Below are positions 18,951 to 27,478 of a stretch of DNA of 64,000 nucleotides, one piece after another (the first letter of the stretch is position 1; each line of letters opens with the position of its first letter). The notes beneath the pieces were generated by a model, which worked only from the letters and a program-made list of their open reading frames with translations, did no database searches and was not told the DNA's origin. The stretch covers positions 3,323,001-3,387,000 of the forward strand of contig NZ_JAHSTX010000001.1 in the NCBI RefSeq assembly GCF_019145375.1, read 5' to 3'. The position numbers were made by a program, and so were the translations under genes. This DNA is from Pseudomonas triticicola (GTDB lineage Bacteria > Pseudomonadota > Gammaproteobacteria > Pseudomonadales > Pseudomonadaceae).

Positions 18951-20156
18951 ATGATGATCCCCTCCCCCTGGCGCGCCGATTTCCCGGCCATCGCCGCCCT
19001 GCAACGGCAAGACCAGACCTATCTGGACAGCGCCGCCACCACGCAAAAACCACAAGCCCTGCTCGACGCACTGACGCATTACTACGCCAACGGCGCGGCC
19101 AATGTACATCGTGCGCAACACCTGCCCGGTGCCCACGCGACGCAAGCGTTCGAAGACAGTCGGCGCAAGGTTGGCCAATGGCTGAATGCCGGTGACAGCG
19201 GGCAAATCATCTTCACCCACGGCGCCACCAGCGCGCTGAATCTGCTGGCTTATGGTCTGGAGTCTCTGTTTCAGCCGGGCGATGAGATCGTCATCAGCGC
19301 GCTGGAGCATCACGCCAACCTGCTGCCGTGGCAGCAACTGGCGCAACGCCGTCAGCTGAAACTGGTGATCCTGCCGCTGGATGCCGACGGCCTGATCGAC
19401 CTCGGCGCTGCCGTACACCTGATCGGCCCGCGCACGCGTTTGGTGGCGGTCAGCCAGTTGTCCAATGTGCTTGGCGCCTGGCAGCCATTGACCGCGTTGC
19501 TCGGCATGGCCAAGGCGCAGAACGCGCTCACGGTGGTCGATGGTGCGCAAGGTGTGGTGCACGGTCGGCATGACGTGCAGGCGCTGGGTTGCGACTTCTA
19601 TGTGTTTTCCAGCCACAAACTCTACGGCCCCGATGGCCTCGGCGTGCTGTTCGGGCGCAACGCGGCGCTGGAGCAATTGCAGCATTGGCAGTTCGGCGGC
19701 GAGATGGTGCTAGACGCCAACTATCAGGATTCGCGCTTCCGCCCGGCGCCGTTGGGGTTCGAGGCAGGCACACCGCCGATCGCCAGCGTCATCGGCCTCG
19801 GAGCGACCCTCGACTACTTGGCCGGTCTGGATCAGGACGCCGTATCTGCCCATGAAGCGGCACTGCACGACTATCTGCTGCGCGGCCTCGCCGCACGCAA
19901 TGGCATTCGCCTGCTGGGCAAGCCGCAACTGGCGCTGGCCAGTTTTGTCGTCGAAGGCGTGCACAACGCCGATCTGGCGCACCTGCTCACCGAACAAGGC
20001 ATTGCCGTGCGCGCCGGACATCACTGCGCCATGCCATTGATGAAGAGCTTCGAACTGGCCGGCGCGATTCGCGTGTCGCTGGCGCTGTATAACGACTCGG
20101 AAGATCTGGAGCGCTTTTTCGAGGCTTTGGATCAGGCTCTGGAGATGTTGCGATGA
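18951..20156 (+). CDS. csdA: Cysteine desulfurase (CsdA/SufS group)
   Basis: The 401-residue PLP enzyme removes sulfur from cysteine and hands it on as persulfide. The pyridoxal lysine is K223 in FSSHKLYGPDGLG. The catalytic cysteine is C359 in AGHHCAMPL, the group II pattern of SufS/CsdA. The next gene, overlapping by four bases, is a SufE/CsdE-like sulfur acceptor, and tcdA (CsdL) converges just after it. That makes a CsdA-CsdE-CsdL module for tRNA modification more likely than a SUF cluster, since no sufBCD is nearby. The start may be the first or second ATG (18951 or 18954). Confidence 0.92.
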   Translation: MMIPSPWRADFPAIAALQRQDQTYLDSAATTQKPQALLDALTHYYANGAANVHRAQHLPGAHATQAFEDSRRKVGQWLNAGDSGQIIFTHGATSALNLLAYGLESLFQPGDEIVISALEHHANLLPWQQLAQRRQLKLVILPLDADGLIDLGAAVHLIGPRTRLVAVSQLSNVLGAWQPLTALLGMAKAQNALTVVDGAQGVVHGRHDVQALGCDFYVFSSHKLYGPDGLGVLFGRNAALEQLQHWQFGGEMVLDANYQDSRFRPAPLGFEAGTPPIASVIGLGATLDYLAGLDQDAVSAHEAALHDYLLRGLAARNGIRLLGKPQLALASFVVEGVHNADLAHLLTEQGIAVRAGHHCAMPLMKSFELAGAIRVSLALYNDSEDLERFFEALDQALEMLR

Positions 20157-20557
20157 GCCTGCCGGTGGAAGCGGCCGAAGCGCTGCAGACGTTTCAGACT
20201 GCGGCGGGCTGGGAACAGCGGGCGCGGTTGCTGATGCAGTTTGGTGATCGTTTGCCGGCGCTGGATGACGCGCAAAAGTGCGAGGCCAATCGGGTGCATG
20301 GCTGTGAGAGCCAGGTGTGGCTGGTCGGGGATTTGCGCGACGGACACTGGCAGTTCAAGGCGAGCAGCGATGCGCGGATGATTCGCGGATTGGTGGCGTT
20401 GCTGCTGTTGCGGGTCAACGGCTTGTCGGCGGCGGAGTTGCAACAGCTGGATCTGCCGGAGTGGTTCAATCAGTTGGGGTTGTCGCGGCAGTTGTCGCCT
20501 TCGCGCAGTAATGGCTTGAATGCGGTGCTCCAGCGGATGAATGAGTTGGCGCGCTAA
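20153..20557 (+). CDS. csdE: SufE/CsdE family sulfur acceptor
   Basis: The 134-residue protein accepts persulfide sulfur from the desulfurase encoded just upstream. The acceptor cysteine is C51 in VHGCESQVWL, a family hallmark. The start overlaps the csdA stop by four bases (ATGA), indicating translational coupling and probably complex formation. SufE and CsdE are close paralogs. The CsdE name is inferred from the absence of suf genes and from the adjacent tcdA. Confidence 0.9.
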   Translation: MSLPVEAAEALQTFQTAAGWEQRARLLMQFGDRLPALDDAQKCEANRVHGCESQVWLVGDLRDGHWQFKASSDARMIRGLVALLLLRVNGLSAAELQQLDLPEWFNQLGLSRQLSPSRSNGLNAVLQRMNELAR

Positions 20558-20562
20558 TCGCC

Positions 20563-20627
20563 TTCGCGAGCAGGCTCGCTCCCACAATTGGAATACGTTT
20601 CCCTGTGGGAGCGAGCCTGCTCGCGAA
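20563..20627. repeat. REP doublet, 65-bp class (inverted unit first)
   Basis: The inverted unit at 20563-20585 is followed by the forward unit at 20605-20627, with a 19-base spacer. It sits between convergent csdE and tcdA. The same 65-base geometry recurs at 38109-38173. Confidence 0.9.
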
Positions 20628-20646
20628 GAAGCCAGCAGCCCCAACA

Positions 20647-21465
20647 TCAAGCCTGAGGTTTTACTCGGTCTGAAGGCCGCCGCACCCCCGCTACAATCTT
20701 GTCCACAGCCTTGGTCGCCGCGACCATGCCAAACGTCGCCGTGACCATCATCACCGCGCCAAACCCGCCGGCGCAGTCGAGCTTCACGCCGTCGCCGACA
20801 AAACTCTTCTGCAAACAAATGCTGCCATCCGGTTTCGGGTAGCGCAGCTGTTCGGTGGAAAACACACACGGCACGCTGTAGTGGCGGGTCACGGTGCGGG
20901 AGAAGCCGTAGTCCCGGCGCAACGTCGAACGGACTTTCGAGGCCAGCGGATCGTTGAAGGTGCGGTTCAGATCGCAGACCTGAATCAGCGTCGGATCGAT
21001 CTGCCCGCCCGCGCCGCCGGTGGTGATGATCTGGATCTTGCGGCGTTTGCACCAGGCGATCAGCGCCGCTTTGGCATTGACCGCATCGATGCAGTCGATC
21101 ACGCAGTCGATGTTCGGCGTGATGTATTCGGCCATGGTGTCGCGGGTAACGAAATCGGCCACGGCGTGCACCGTGCAATCGGGGTTGATCCCGCGCAGAC
21201 GCTCGGCCATCACCTCGACTTTGGGTTTGCCGACGGTGCTGTCCAAGGCGTGCAACTGGCGGTTGGCATTGCTGACGCAGACGTCGTCGAGGTCGAACAG
21301 CGAGATCTCGCCCACCCCGCACCGGGCCATGGCTTCCGCCGCCCAGGAACCGACGCCACCGACGCCGACGATCGCCACATGGGCGGCGCGCAAGCGTTCC
21401 AGGCCCTCGATGCCATACAAACGGGCGATGCCTGCAAACCGCGGATCTTCTGTACTCATGACCAT
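20647..21465 (-). CDS. tcdA: tRNA threonylcarbamoyladenosine dehydratase
   Basis: The 272-residue E1-like ATP-dependent enzyme cyclises t6A37 in tRNA to ct6A. The nucleotide-binding loop GVGGVGSWAAEAMARCGVG is near residue 34. The adenylation-domain aspartate stretch VIDCIDAVNAKAALI and a C-terminal hydrophobic helix follow. CsdA and CsdE, encoded convergently next door, are the sulfur-relay partners of this protein in E. coli. A second ATG at 21459 is an equally possible start. Confidence 0.92.
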   Translation of the reverse strand: MVMSTEDPRFAGIARLYGIEGLERLRAAHVAIVGVGGVGSWAAEAMARCGVGEISLFDLDDVCVSNANRQLHALDSTVGKPKVEVMAERLRGINPDCTVHAVADFVTRDTMAEYITPNIDCVIDCIDAVNAKAALIAWCKRRKIQIITTGGAGGQIDPTLIQVCDLNRTFNDPLASKVRSTLRRDYGFSRTVTRHYSVPCVFSTEQLRYPKPDGSICLQKSFVGDGVKLDCAGGFGAVMMVTATFGMVAATKAVDKIVAGVRRPSDRVKPQA

Positions 21466-21679
21466 TACCCCAAAAACCGGCGCGCATTATAGGGCTACGC
21501 AGCGACAAGTTTTAAGCTGCAAGCGACAAGTGTAAGAACTTAAGTCAGAGACGGCTGCCCAACGTCAGGCATTTTCCCGTCAGTTGTACGACTGGTTAAC
21601 CGCCGGTGTAGGATGCGCGCCCCTCGGGCGTCTATCCGACCGATCCTTCGTTCCACAGCCTTTGGAACCCGAAACAGCT

Positions 21680-24271
21680 ATGTCATCGCGTAAATTTGGA
21701 CTCAACCTGGTGGTGGTGCTGGCCATCGCTGCCTTGTTCACCGGTTTCTGGGCGCTGGTCAATCGCCCGGTCACGGCACCGAACTGGCCGCAGCAAATCT
21801 CCGGCTTCTCGTATTCGCCATTCCAGCAGGGGCAATTCCCACAGAAGGATCAGTATCCGTCTGACGATGAAATGCGCCGTGACCTGGAAATCATGAGCAA
21901 GCTGACCGACAACATTCGTATCTATTCGGTAGACGGTTCGTTGGGAGACATCCCGAAACTGGCTGAAGAATTCGGCCTGCGCGTCACCCTCGGCATCTGG
22001 ATCAGCCCGGACCAGGAACGCAACGAACGGGAAATCACTAAAGCCATCGAACTGGCCAATACCTCCCGCAGTGTTGTGCGCGTGGTGGTCGGCAACGAGG
22101 CGCTGTTTCGCGAAGAGATCACCCCGGAAGCGCTGATCGTTCTGCTGGATCGGGTGCGCGCTGCCGTGAAGGTGCCGGTTACCACCTCCGAGCAATGGCA
22201 CATCTGGGAGAAATACCCGCAACTGGCCAAGCACGTTGACCTGATCGCCGCCCACGTCCTGCCCTACTGGGAATTCATTCCGGTGGACAAGGCCGGCCAG
22301 TTCGTCTTCGACCGCGCCCGCGATCTGAAAAAGCTGTTTCCGAAAAAACCGCTGCTGCTCTCCGAGGTCGGCTGGCCGAGCAACGGGCGCATGCGCGGTG
22401 GCGCCGATGCATCGCCAGCCGATCAGGCAATTTACCTGCGCACGCTGGTCAACAAGCTCAATCGCCAAGGCTTCAACTACTTCGTGATCGAAGCGTTCGA
22501 CCAGCCGTGGAAGGCCAGCGATGAAGGTTCGGTCGGCGCCTACTGGGGCGTGTTCAACGCCGCGCGTCAGCAGAAATTCAATTTCGAAGGCCCGGTGGTG
22601 GCGATTCCACAATGGCGCGTATTGGCGATCGGCTCAGTGGTGCTGGCGCTGCTGTCGCTGACCCTGCTGATGATCGACGGCTCGGCCCTGCGCCAGCGTG
22701 GTCGCACGTTCCTGACGTTTATCGCGTTCCTCTGCGGTTCGGTGCTGGTGTACATCGGTTACGACTACAGCCAGCAATACAGCACGTGGTTCAGCCTCAC
22801 GGTCGGATTCCTCTTGGCGCTCGGTGCGCTCGGGGTATTCATCGTCCTGCTCACCGAGGCCCATGAACTGGCCGAAGCGGTGTGGATTCACAAACGCCGG
22901 CGGGAATTCCTGCCGGTGCTGGGCGATTCTGATTACCGGCCGAAGGTGTCGATCCATGTGCCGTGCTACAACGAGCCGCCAGAGATGGTCAAACAGACCC
23001 TCGACGCCCTCGCCGCCCTCGACTATCCCGACTTCGAAGTCCTGATCATCGACAACAACACCAAGGACCCGGCGGTGTGGGAGCCGGTGCGCGATTACTG
23101 CGCAACCCTCGGCCCGCGCTTCAAGTTCTTCCACGTTTCGCCGCTGGCCGGTTTCAAGGGCGGCGCGCTGAATTACCTGATCCCGCACACCGCCAAGGAT
23201 GCCGAAGTCATTGCCGTGATCGACTCCGATTACTGCGTGCACCCGAACTGGCTCAAGCACATGGTGCCGCACTTCGCCGACCCGAAAATCGCCGTGGTGC
23301 AGTCGCCGCAGGATTATCGCGACCAGAACGAAAGCACCTTCAAGAAGCTCTGCTACGCCGAATACAAAGGCTTCTTCCATATCGGCATGGTCACCCGCAA
23401 CGACCGTGACGCGATCATTCAGCACGGCACCATGACCATGACCCGCCGTTCCGTGCTGGAGGAATTGGGCTGGGCTGACTGGTGCATCTGTGAAGACGCC
23501 GAACTGGGTCTGCGCGTGTTCGAGAAAGGCCTGTCGGCGGCGTATTACCACGACAGCTACGGCAAGGGCCTGATGCCGGATACCTTCATCGACTTCAAGA
23601 AACAGCGTTTCCGCTGGGCCTATGGCGCGATCCAGATCATCAAGCGCCACACCCGCAGCCTGCTGCGCGGCAAGGACACCGAACTGACTCGCGGTCAGCG
23701 TTATCACTTCCTCGCTGGCTGGCTGCCGTGGGTCGCCGATGGCATGAACATCTTCTTCACCGTCGGCGCGTTGCTGTGGTCGGCGGCGATGATCATCGTG
23801 CCGCAACGGGTCGATCCGCCGCTGCTGATTTTCGCGATCCCGCCGCTGGCGCTGTTCGTGTTCAAGGTCGGCAAGATCATCTTCCTTTATCGCCGCGCCG
23901 TCGGTGTGAATCTGAAGGATGCGTTCTGCGCGGCACTGGCGGGGCTGGCGTTGTCGCACACCATCGCCAAAGCGGTGCTGTACGGTTTCTTCACCAGCAG
24001 CATTCCGTTTTTCCGCACACCGAAAAACGCTGACAACCACGGCTTCTGGGTGGCGATCAGCGAGGCTCGCGAGGAGCTGTTCATCATGCTGTTGCTGTGG
24101 GGCGCGGCGCTGGGGATCTTCCTCGTGCAGGGCATTCCGAGCAATGACATGCGCTTCTGGGTAACCATGCTGCTGGTGCAGTCGCTGCCGTATCTGGCGG
24201 CGCTGATCATGGCGTTCCTGTCGTCGCTGCCCAAACCTGTGGCCAAGGCTGAGCCGGCACCGGTCGTCTAA
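21680..24271 (+). CDS. ndvB: NdvB-like glucan synthase: GH17-like domain fused to GT2 glycosyltransferase
   Basis: The 863-residue membrane protein has an N-terminal signal-anchor helix. A periplasmic GH17-like domain covers about residues 50-300, with both glutamates present: E140 in VGNEALFR and E229 in SEVGWPS. Three or four membrane helices follow. A cytoplasmic family-2 glycosyltransferase domain then carries D515 in DSDYC, D606 in CEDAELG and the Q642-R-F-R-W motif, and several more helices end the protein. The layout matches Pseudomonas NdvB, which makes periplasmic cyclic beta-1,3-glucans linked to biofilm tolerance. The start at 21680 avoids an unlikely hydrophilic extension upstream. 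Confidence 0.88.
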   Translation: MSSRKFGLNLVVVLAIAALFTGFWALVNRPVTAPNWPQQISGFSYSPFQQGQFPQKDQYPSDDEMRRDLEIMSKLTDNIRIYSVDGSLGDIPKLAEEFGLRVTLGIWISPDQERNEREITKAIELANTSRSVVRVVVGNEALFREEITPEALIVLLDRVRAAVKVPVTTSEQWHIWEKYPQLAKHVDLIAAHVLPYWEFIPVDKAGQFVFDRARDLKKLFPKKPLLLSEVGWPSNGRMRGGADASPADQAIYLRTLVNKLNRQGFNYFVIEAFDQPWKASDEGSVGAYWGVFNAARQQKFNFEGPVVAIPQWRVLAIGSVVLALLSLTLLMIDGSALRQRGRTFLTFIAFLCGSVLVYIGYDYSQQYSTWFSLTVGFLLALGALGVFIVLLTEAHELAEAVWIHKRRREFLPVLGDSDYRPKVSIHVPCYNEPPEMVKQTLDALAALDYPDFEVLIIDNNTKDPAVWEPVRDYCATLGPRFKFFHVSPLAGFKGGALNYLIPHTAKDAEVIAVIDSDYCVHPNWLKHMVPHFADPKIAVVQSPQDYRDQNESTFKKLCYAEYKGFFHIGMVTRNDRDAIIQHGTMTMTRRSVLEELGWADWCICEDAELGLRVFEKGLSAAYYHDSYGKGLMPDTFIDFKKQRFRWAYGAIQIIKRHTRSLLRGKDTELTRGQRYHFLAGWLPWVADGMNIFFTVGALLWSAAMIIVPQRVDPPLLIFAIPPLALFVFKVGKIIFLYRRAVGVNLKDAFCAALAGLALSHTIAKAVLYGFFTSSIPFFRTPKNADNHGFWVAISEAREELFIMLLLWGAALGIFLVQGIPSNDMRFWVTMLLVQSLPYLAALIMAFLSSLPKPVAKAEPAPVV

Positions 24272-24288
24272 ATCCGCAACGCAGCACT

Positions 24289-24317
24289 AAACGGCGGCCA
24301 ATGGTCGCCGTTTTGCT
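24289..24317 (+). terminator. Intrinsic terminator after ndvB
   Basis: Arms AAACGGCGGCCA and TGGTCGCCGTTT pair with one mismatch and are followed by TTGCTTT, 17 bases after the ndvB stop. Confidence 0.75.
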
Positions 24318-24356
24318 TTAAGATAACCGCCATTTTGCGGGCGCGCTCCTATCCCT

Positions 24357-24444
24357 GTGGGAGCGAGCTTGCTCGCGAAGGCTTTGTAACATTCAACCCT
24401 TATGTTGCCTGTTACACCGCTTTCGCGAGCAAGCTCGCTCCCAC
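24357..24444. repeat. REP doublet, 88-bp class
   Basis: Forward unit 24357-24379 and inverted unit 24422-24444 (both with the AGCTTGCT variant) are separated by 42 bases, upstream of dapE. Confidence 0.9.
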
Positions 24445-24480
24445 ATTGGCCTCGCTCAAATTCATGATCCGGAGTTTTCC

Positions 24481-25632
24481 ATGACGGCCCACGCCGACCT
24501 ATCGCCGACCCTTCAACTGGCCATCGACCTGATCCGCCGTCCTTCCGTGACCCCGGTCGATGCCGACTGCCAGAAGCAGATGATGCAGCGCCTGGGCAAT
24601 GCCGGTTTCACCCTGGAGCCGATGCGCATCGAAGATGTGGATAACTTCTGGGCCACTCATGGCAACAACGACGGCCCGGTGCTGTGCTTCGCCGGCCACA
24701 CCGACGTGGTGCCGACCGGTCCGGTTACCGCATGGCAGATCGACCCGTTCAACGCCGTGATCGACGAACACGGCATGCTCTGTGGCCGTGGCGCGGCGGA
24801 CATGAAAGGCAGCCTGGCGTCGATGACCGTCGCCGCCGAGCGTTTCGTCGCCGATTACCCGAACCATAAAGGCAAGGTCGCTTTCCTCATCACCAGCGAC
24901 GAAGAAGGCCCGGCGCATCACGGCACCAAGGCTGTGGTCGAGCGTCTGGTGGCGCGCAACGAGCGTCTGGACTGGTGCATCGTTGGCGAGCCGTCGAGCA
25001 CCACGCTGGTCGGCGATGTGGTGAAAAATGGCCGTCGTGGCTCCCTCGGCGCCAAGCTCACGGTCAAAGGCGTGCAGGGTCATGTGGCCTACCCGCATCT
25101 GGCGAAGAACCCGATCCACCTCGCCGCTCCGGCGCTGGCAGAGCTGGCCGCCGAGCACTGGGACCACGGCAACGATTTCTTCCCGCCGACCAGTTTCCAG
25201 ATTTCCAACCTCAATTCCGGCACCGGCGCGACCAACGTGATCCCGGGTGATCTGGTGGCGGTATTCAACTTCCGTTTCTCCACCGAATCGACCGTCGAAG
25301 GCCTGCAGAAACGCGTTGCCGACATCCTCGACAAGCATGGTCTGGACTGGCACATCGACTGGGCACTGTCCGGCCTGCCATTCCTCACCGAACCGGGCGC
25401 GCTGCTTGATGCGGTGTCGTCGAGCATCAAGGACATCACCGGTCGCGAAACCAAGGCGTCGACCAGCGGCGGCACCTCCGATGGCCGCTTCATCGCGACC
25501 ATGGGCACGCAAGTGGTTGAACTGGGCCCGGTCAACGCGACCATCCACCAGGTCAACGAGCGCGTGCTGGCAGCCGATCTCGACGTGCTGACGGAAATCT
25601 ATTACCAGACCCTGATCAAGTTGCTCGCCTGA
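24481..25632 (+). CDS. dapE: Succinyl-diaminopimelate desuccinylase
   Basis: The 383-residue M20-family dizinc hydrolase releases succinate from N-succinyl-LL-DAP. Metal and catalytic motifs are intact: H73 and D75 in [13 protein letters not shown]107 in [11 protein letters not shown], the glutamate pair in ITSDEEGPA, and the late SGGTSDGRF. The dimerisation insert follows the usual plan. The stop codon overlaps the rlmA start (TGATG). Together with dapC and dapD it completes three successive pathway steps within 11.5 kb. Confidence 0.96.
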   Translation: MTAHADLSPTLQLAIDLIRRPSVTPVDADCQKQMMQRLGNAGFTLEPMRIEDVDNFWATHGNNDGPVLCFAGHTDVVPTGPVTAWQIDPFNAVIDEHGMLCGRGAADMKGSLASMTVAAERFVADYPNHKGKVAFLITSDEEGPAHHGTKAVVERLVARNERLDWCIVGEPSSTTLVGDVVKNGRRGSLGAKLTVKGVQGHVAYPHLAKNPIHLAAPALAELAAEHWDHGNDFFPPTSFQISNLNSGTGATNVIPGDLVAVFNFRFSTESTVEGLQKRVADILDKHGLDWHIDWALSGLPFLTEPGALLDAVSSSIKDITGRETKASTSGGTSDGRFIATMGTQVVELGPVNATIHQVNERVLAADLDVLTEIYYQTLIKLLA

Positions 25633-26441
25633 TGCTCGCGTGCCCGATCTGCAGTGAGCCGCTCAATGCGGTAGAGAACGGCGTGGTCTGCCCCGCCGGG
25701 CATCGGTTTGACCGTGCGCGTCAGGGTTATCTGAACCTGTTGCCGGTGCAGCACAAGAACAGCCGCGACCCGGGCGACAATCAAGCGATGGTCGAGGCGC
25801 GGCGTGATTTCCTCAACGCCGGGCACTACGCGCCAGTCGCCAGGCGTCTGGCTGAATTGGCGGCTAGTTATGCGCCGGAGCGCTGGGTCGACATCGGGTG
25901 TGGCGAGGGTTACTACACCGCGCAAATCGCCGAAGCTTTGCCGAACGCTGATGGCTACGCGCTGGACATCTCCCGCGAAGCGGTCAAACGCGCCTGCAAA
26001 CGCAACCCGGCAATCACCTGGTTGATCGCCAGCATGGCCCGCGTGCCGTTGGCTTCGGGCAGTTGCCAGTTTCTCGCCAGCGTCTTCAGTCCGTTGGACT
26101 GGGAGGAAGCCAAGCGTCTGCTCAGCGTCGGCGGCGGGCTGATGAAAGTCGGCCCGACCCGTGGCCATCTGATGGAATTGCGCGAACGCCTGTACGACGA
26201 AGTGCGCGAATACACCGACGACAAGCATCTTGCTCTGGTGCCGGCAGGCATGGCCTTGGCGCACAGCGAAACCCTGGAATTCAAGTTGATTCTGGACAAG
26301 CCCGAGGACCGCGCCAACCTGTTGGCGATGACGCCTCACGGCTGGCGTGCCAGTGCCGAGCGTCGTGCGGCGGTGATCGAGCAGGCCGAGCCGTTCGAGA
26401 CCACCGTGTCGATGCGCTACGATTATTTCGTTCTTCAATAA
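25632..26441 (+). CDS. rlmA: 23S rRNA (guanine-N1)-methyltransferase (RlmA family)
   Basis: The 269-residue enzyme has an N-terminal zinc finger with ligands C4, C7, C20 and H24 (CPICSEPL...CPAGHRFD), then the conserved YLNLLPVQ stretch and a class I SAM-methyltransferase domain with WVDIGCGEGYYT near residue 78. RlmA methylates G745 of 23S rRNA and can influence sensitivity to peptide antibiotics. Translation is probably coupled to dapE, since the ATG shares a base with the dapE stop. Confidence 0.9.
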   Translation: MLACPICSEPLNAVENGVVCPAGHRFDRARQGYLNLLPVQHKNSRDPGDNQAMVEARRDFLNAGHYAPVARRLAELAASYAPERWVDIGCGEGYYTAQIAEALPNADGYALDISREAVKRACKRNPAITWLIASMARVPLASGSCQFLASVFSPLDWEEAKRLLSVGGGLMKVGPTRGHLMELRERLYDEVREYTDDKHLALVPAGMALAHSETLEFKLILDKPEDRANLLAMTPHGWRASAERRAAVIEQAEPFETTVSMRYDYFVLQ

Positions 26442-26516
26442 CTTTTGGTCTCGGGCACAGGCCCGGGGCCGGCTAAATCCGCGAATGGATTTTTCAGACC
26501 CGCAGTGAGGACATCC

Positions 26517-26894
26517 ATGCGCCAACCGGACATCGAGATTTACCTGAAAGACGCCGACGTCGACCACAAGGCCATTTCCGCCTGGCTCGGCGCCGCGCTG
26601 GGCCCGTGCAGCGACTGGGTGCAGAAAGGCCAGACGTACAAGTGCAAGGCCGGCAATGTGCCGGTGACCTGGCTGCCGAAAGCCGTGGGCAAGTGGAACA
26701 GCCTGTACCTGGAAAGCGACCAGACCCCCTGGGACGACGACATCGCCTGCGCCCGCGCAGCCTTCGCGGCACTGAACGTCGAAGTGCGCTGCGCACCGGG
26801 GACGTGGGTCGAAGAAGAAGGTGAAGAAACCGCTGATCGCTGGATTCGCATCAGCGAAGACGGGGAAGAAGAGATCACCTGGAAAACCGCGTAA
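26517..26894 (+). CDS. Conserved hypothetical protein, 125 residues
   Basis: I do not recognise a named family. The protein is acidic and soluble with no signal peptide or membrane helix. It has an aromatic-rich middle (VPVTWLPKAVGKWNSLYLES) and a strongly acidic tail (EEEGEETADRWIRISEDGEEE). The start at 26517 has a GAGG ribosome-binding site nearby. In PAO1, as I recall, a short hypothetical gene holds the same place between rlmA and the cold-shock gene, so it is likely real and conserved. Confidence 0.75.
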   Translation: MRQPDIEIYLKDADVDHKAISAWLGAALGPCSDWVQKGQTYKCKAGNVPVTWLPKAVGKWNSLYLESDQTPWDDDIACARAAFAALNVEVRCAPGTWVEEEGEETADRWIRISEDGEEEITWKTA

Positions 26895-26915
26895 CCAGGG
26901 CAACGTAGAGCCCAC

Positions 26916-27003
26916 GTGGGAGCGAGCCTGCTCGCGAATGCGCAGTGTCAGTCGATATGAATGGTGACTGATACACCGCATTCGCGAGCAGGCTCGCTCC
27001 CAC
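26916..27003. repeat. REP doublet, 88-bp class
   Basis: Forward unit 26916-26938 and inverted unit 26981-27003 are separated by 42 bases that are themselves partly palindromic (TGCG...CAGTC near one end, GACTG...CGCA near the other). Confidence 0.9.
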
Positions 27004-27032
27004 AGTGGTTTTTGGCGCTCTGCAGATTTGTG

Positions 27033-27242
27033 TTACAGGCCTACAACATCCTCAGCCTGCAACCCCTTCTCGCCGGTGATTACCGCGTACTCGACCTGTT
27101 GACCTTCGGTCAGCGAGCGGTGCCCTTCGCCGCGAATCGCGCGGTAGTGCACGAACACGTCCACGCCGTCGTCGCGCTGGATAAAGCCATAGCCTTTGGC
27201 GTCGTTGAACCACTTCACGTTGCCGGTTTCGCGTGTTGCCAT
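27033..27242 (-). CDS. Cold-shock domain protein
   Basis: The 69-residue single cold-shock domain protein binds single-stranded nucleic acid. It has RNP1 (KGYGFI) and RNP2 (VFVHY) motifs and the start [11 protein letters not shown]. It is likely an RNA chaperone or antiterminator. Whether it is cold-induced or a growth-phase CspD type cannot be told from the sequence. It is divergent from plsB with 236 bases between starts. Confidence 0.92.
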   Translation of the reverse strand: MATRETGNVKWFNDAKGYGFIQRDDGVDVFVHYRAIRGEGHRSLTEGQQVEYAVITGEKGLQAEDVVGL

Positions 27243-27478
27243 CTGTTCATACTCCTTTTTTATTATTGAACGGGCTTTTCGCAGGAAAGCCTTCGAGGAA
27301 CGTCAGCCTGCGTCCGACGTCCATGACAGGGCACCGGCAACAGAGCGCCGAGTATATGACAGGTGAAGAAACTCTCAACAGGAGATTACTTCGGCGCTTT
27401 TTTGCCGATTTTCGCCTAATACGGCAAACTGTCCGCCCCGAGCGCCTGCTCGGTTTTATTCACTCACGCAGAAGCCGT

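Noticed and set aside
17724..19685. 653-codon open frame on the minus strand across dapD and csdA
   Set aside because: It crosses two conserved plus-strand genes and the REP doublet between them, with no recognisable motif.
21500..21540. AGCGACAAG repeats upstream of ndvB as a regulatory array
   Set aside because: There are only two imperfect copies in a degenerate, widely scattered Pseudomonas sequence, with no spacing or symmetry that suggests an operator.
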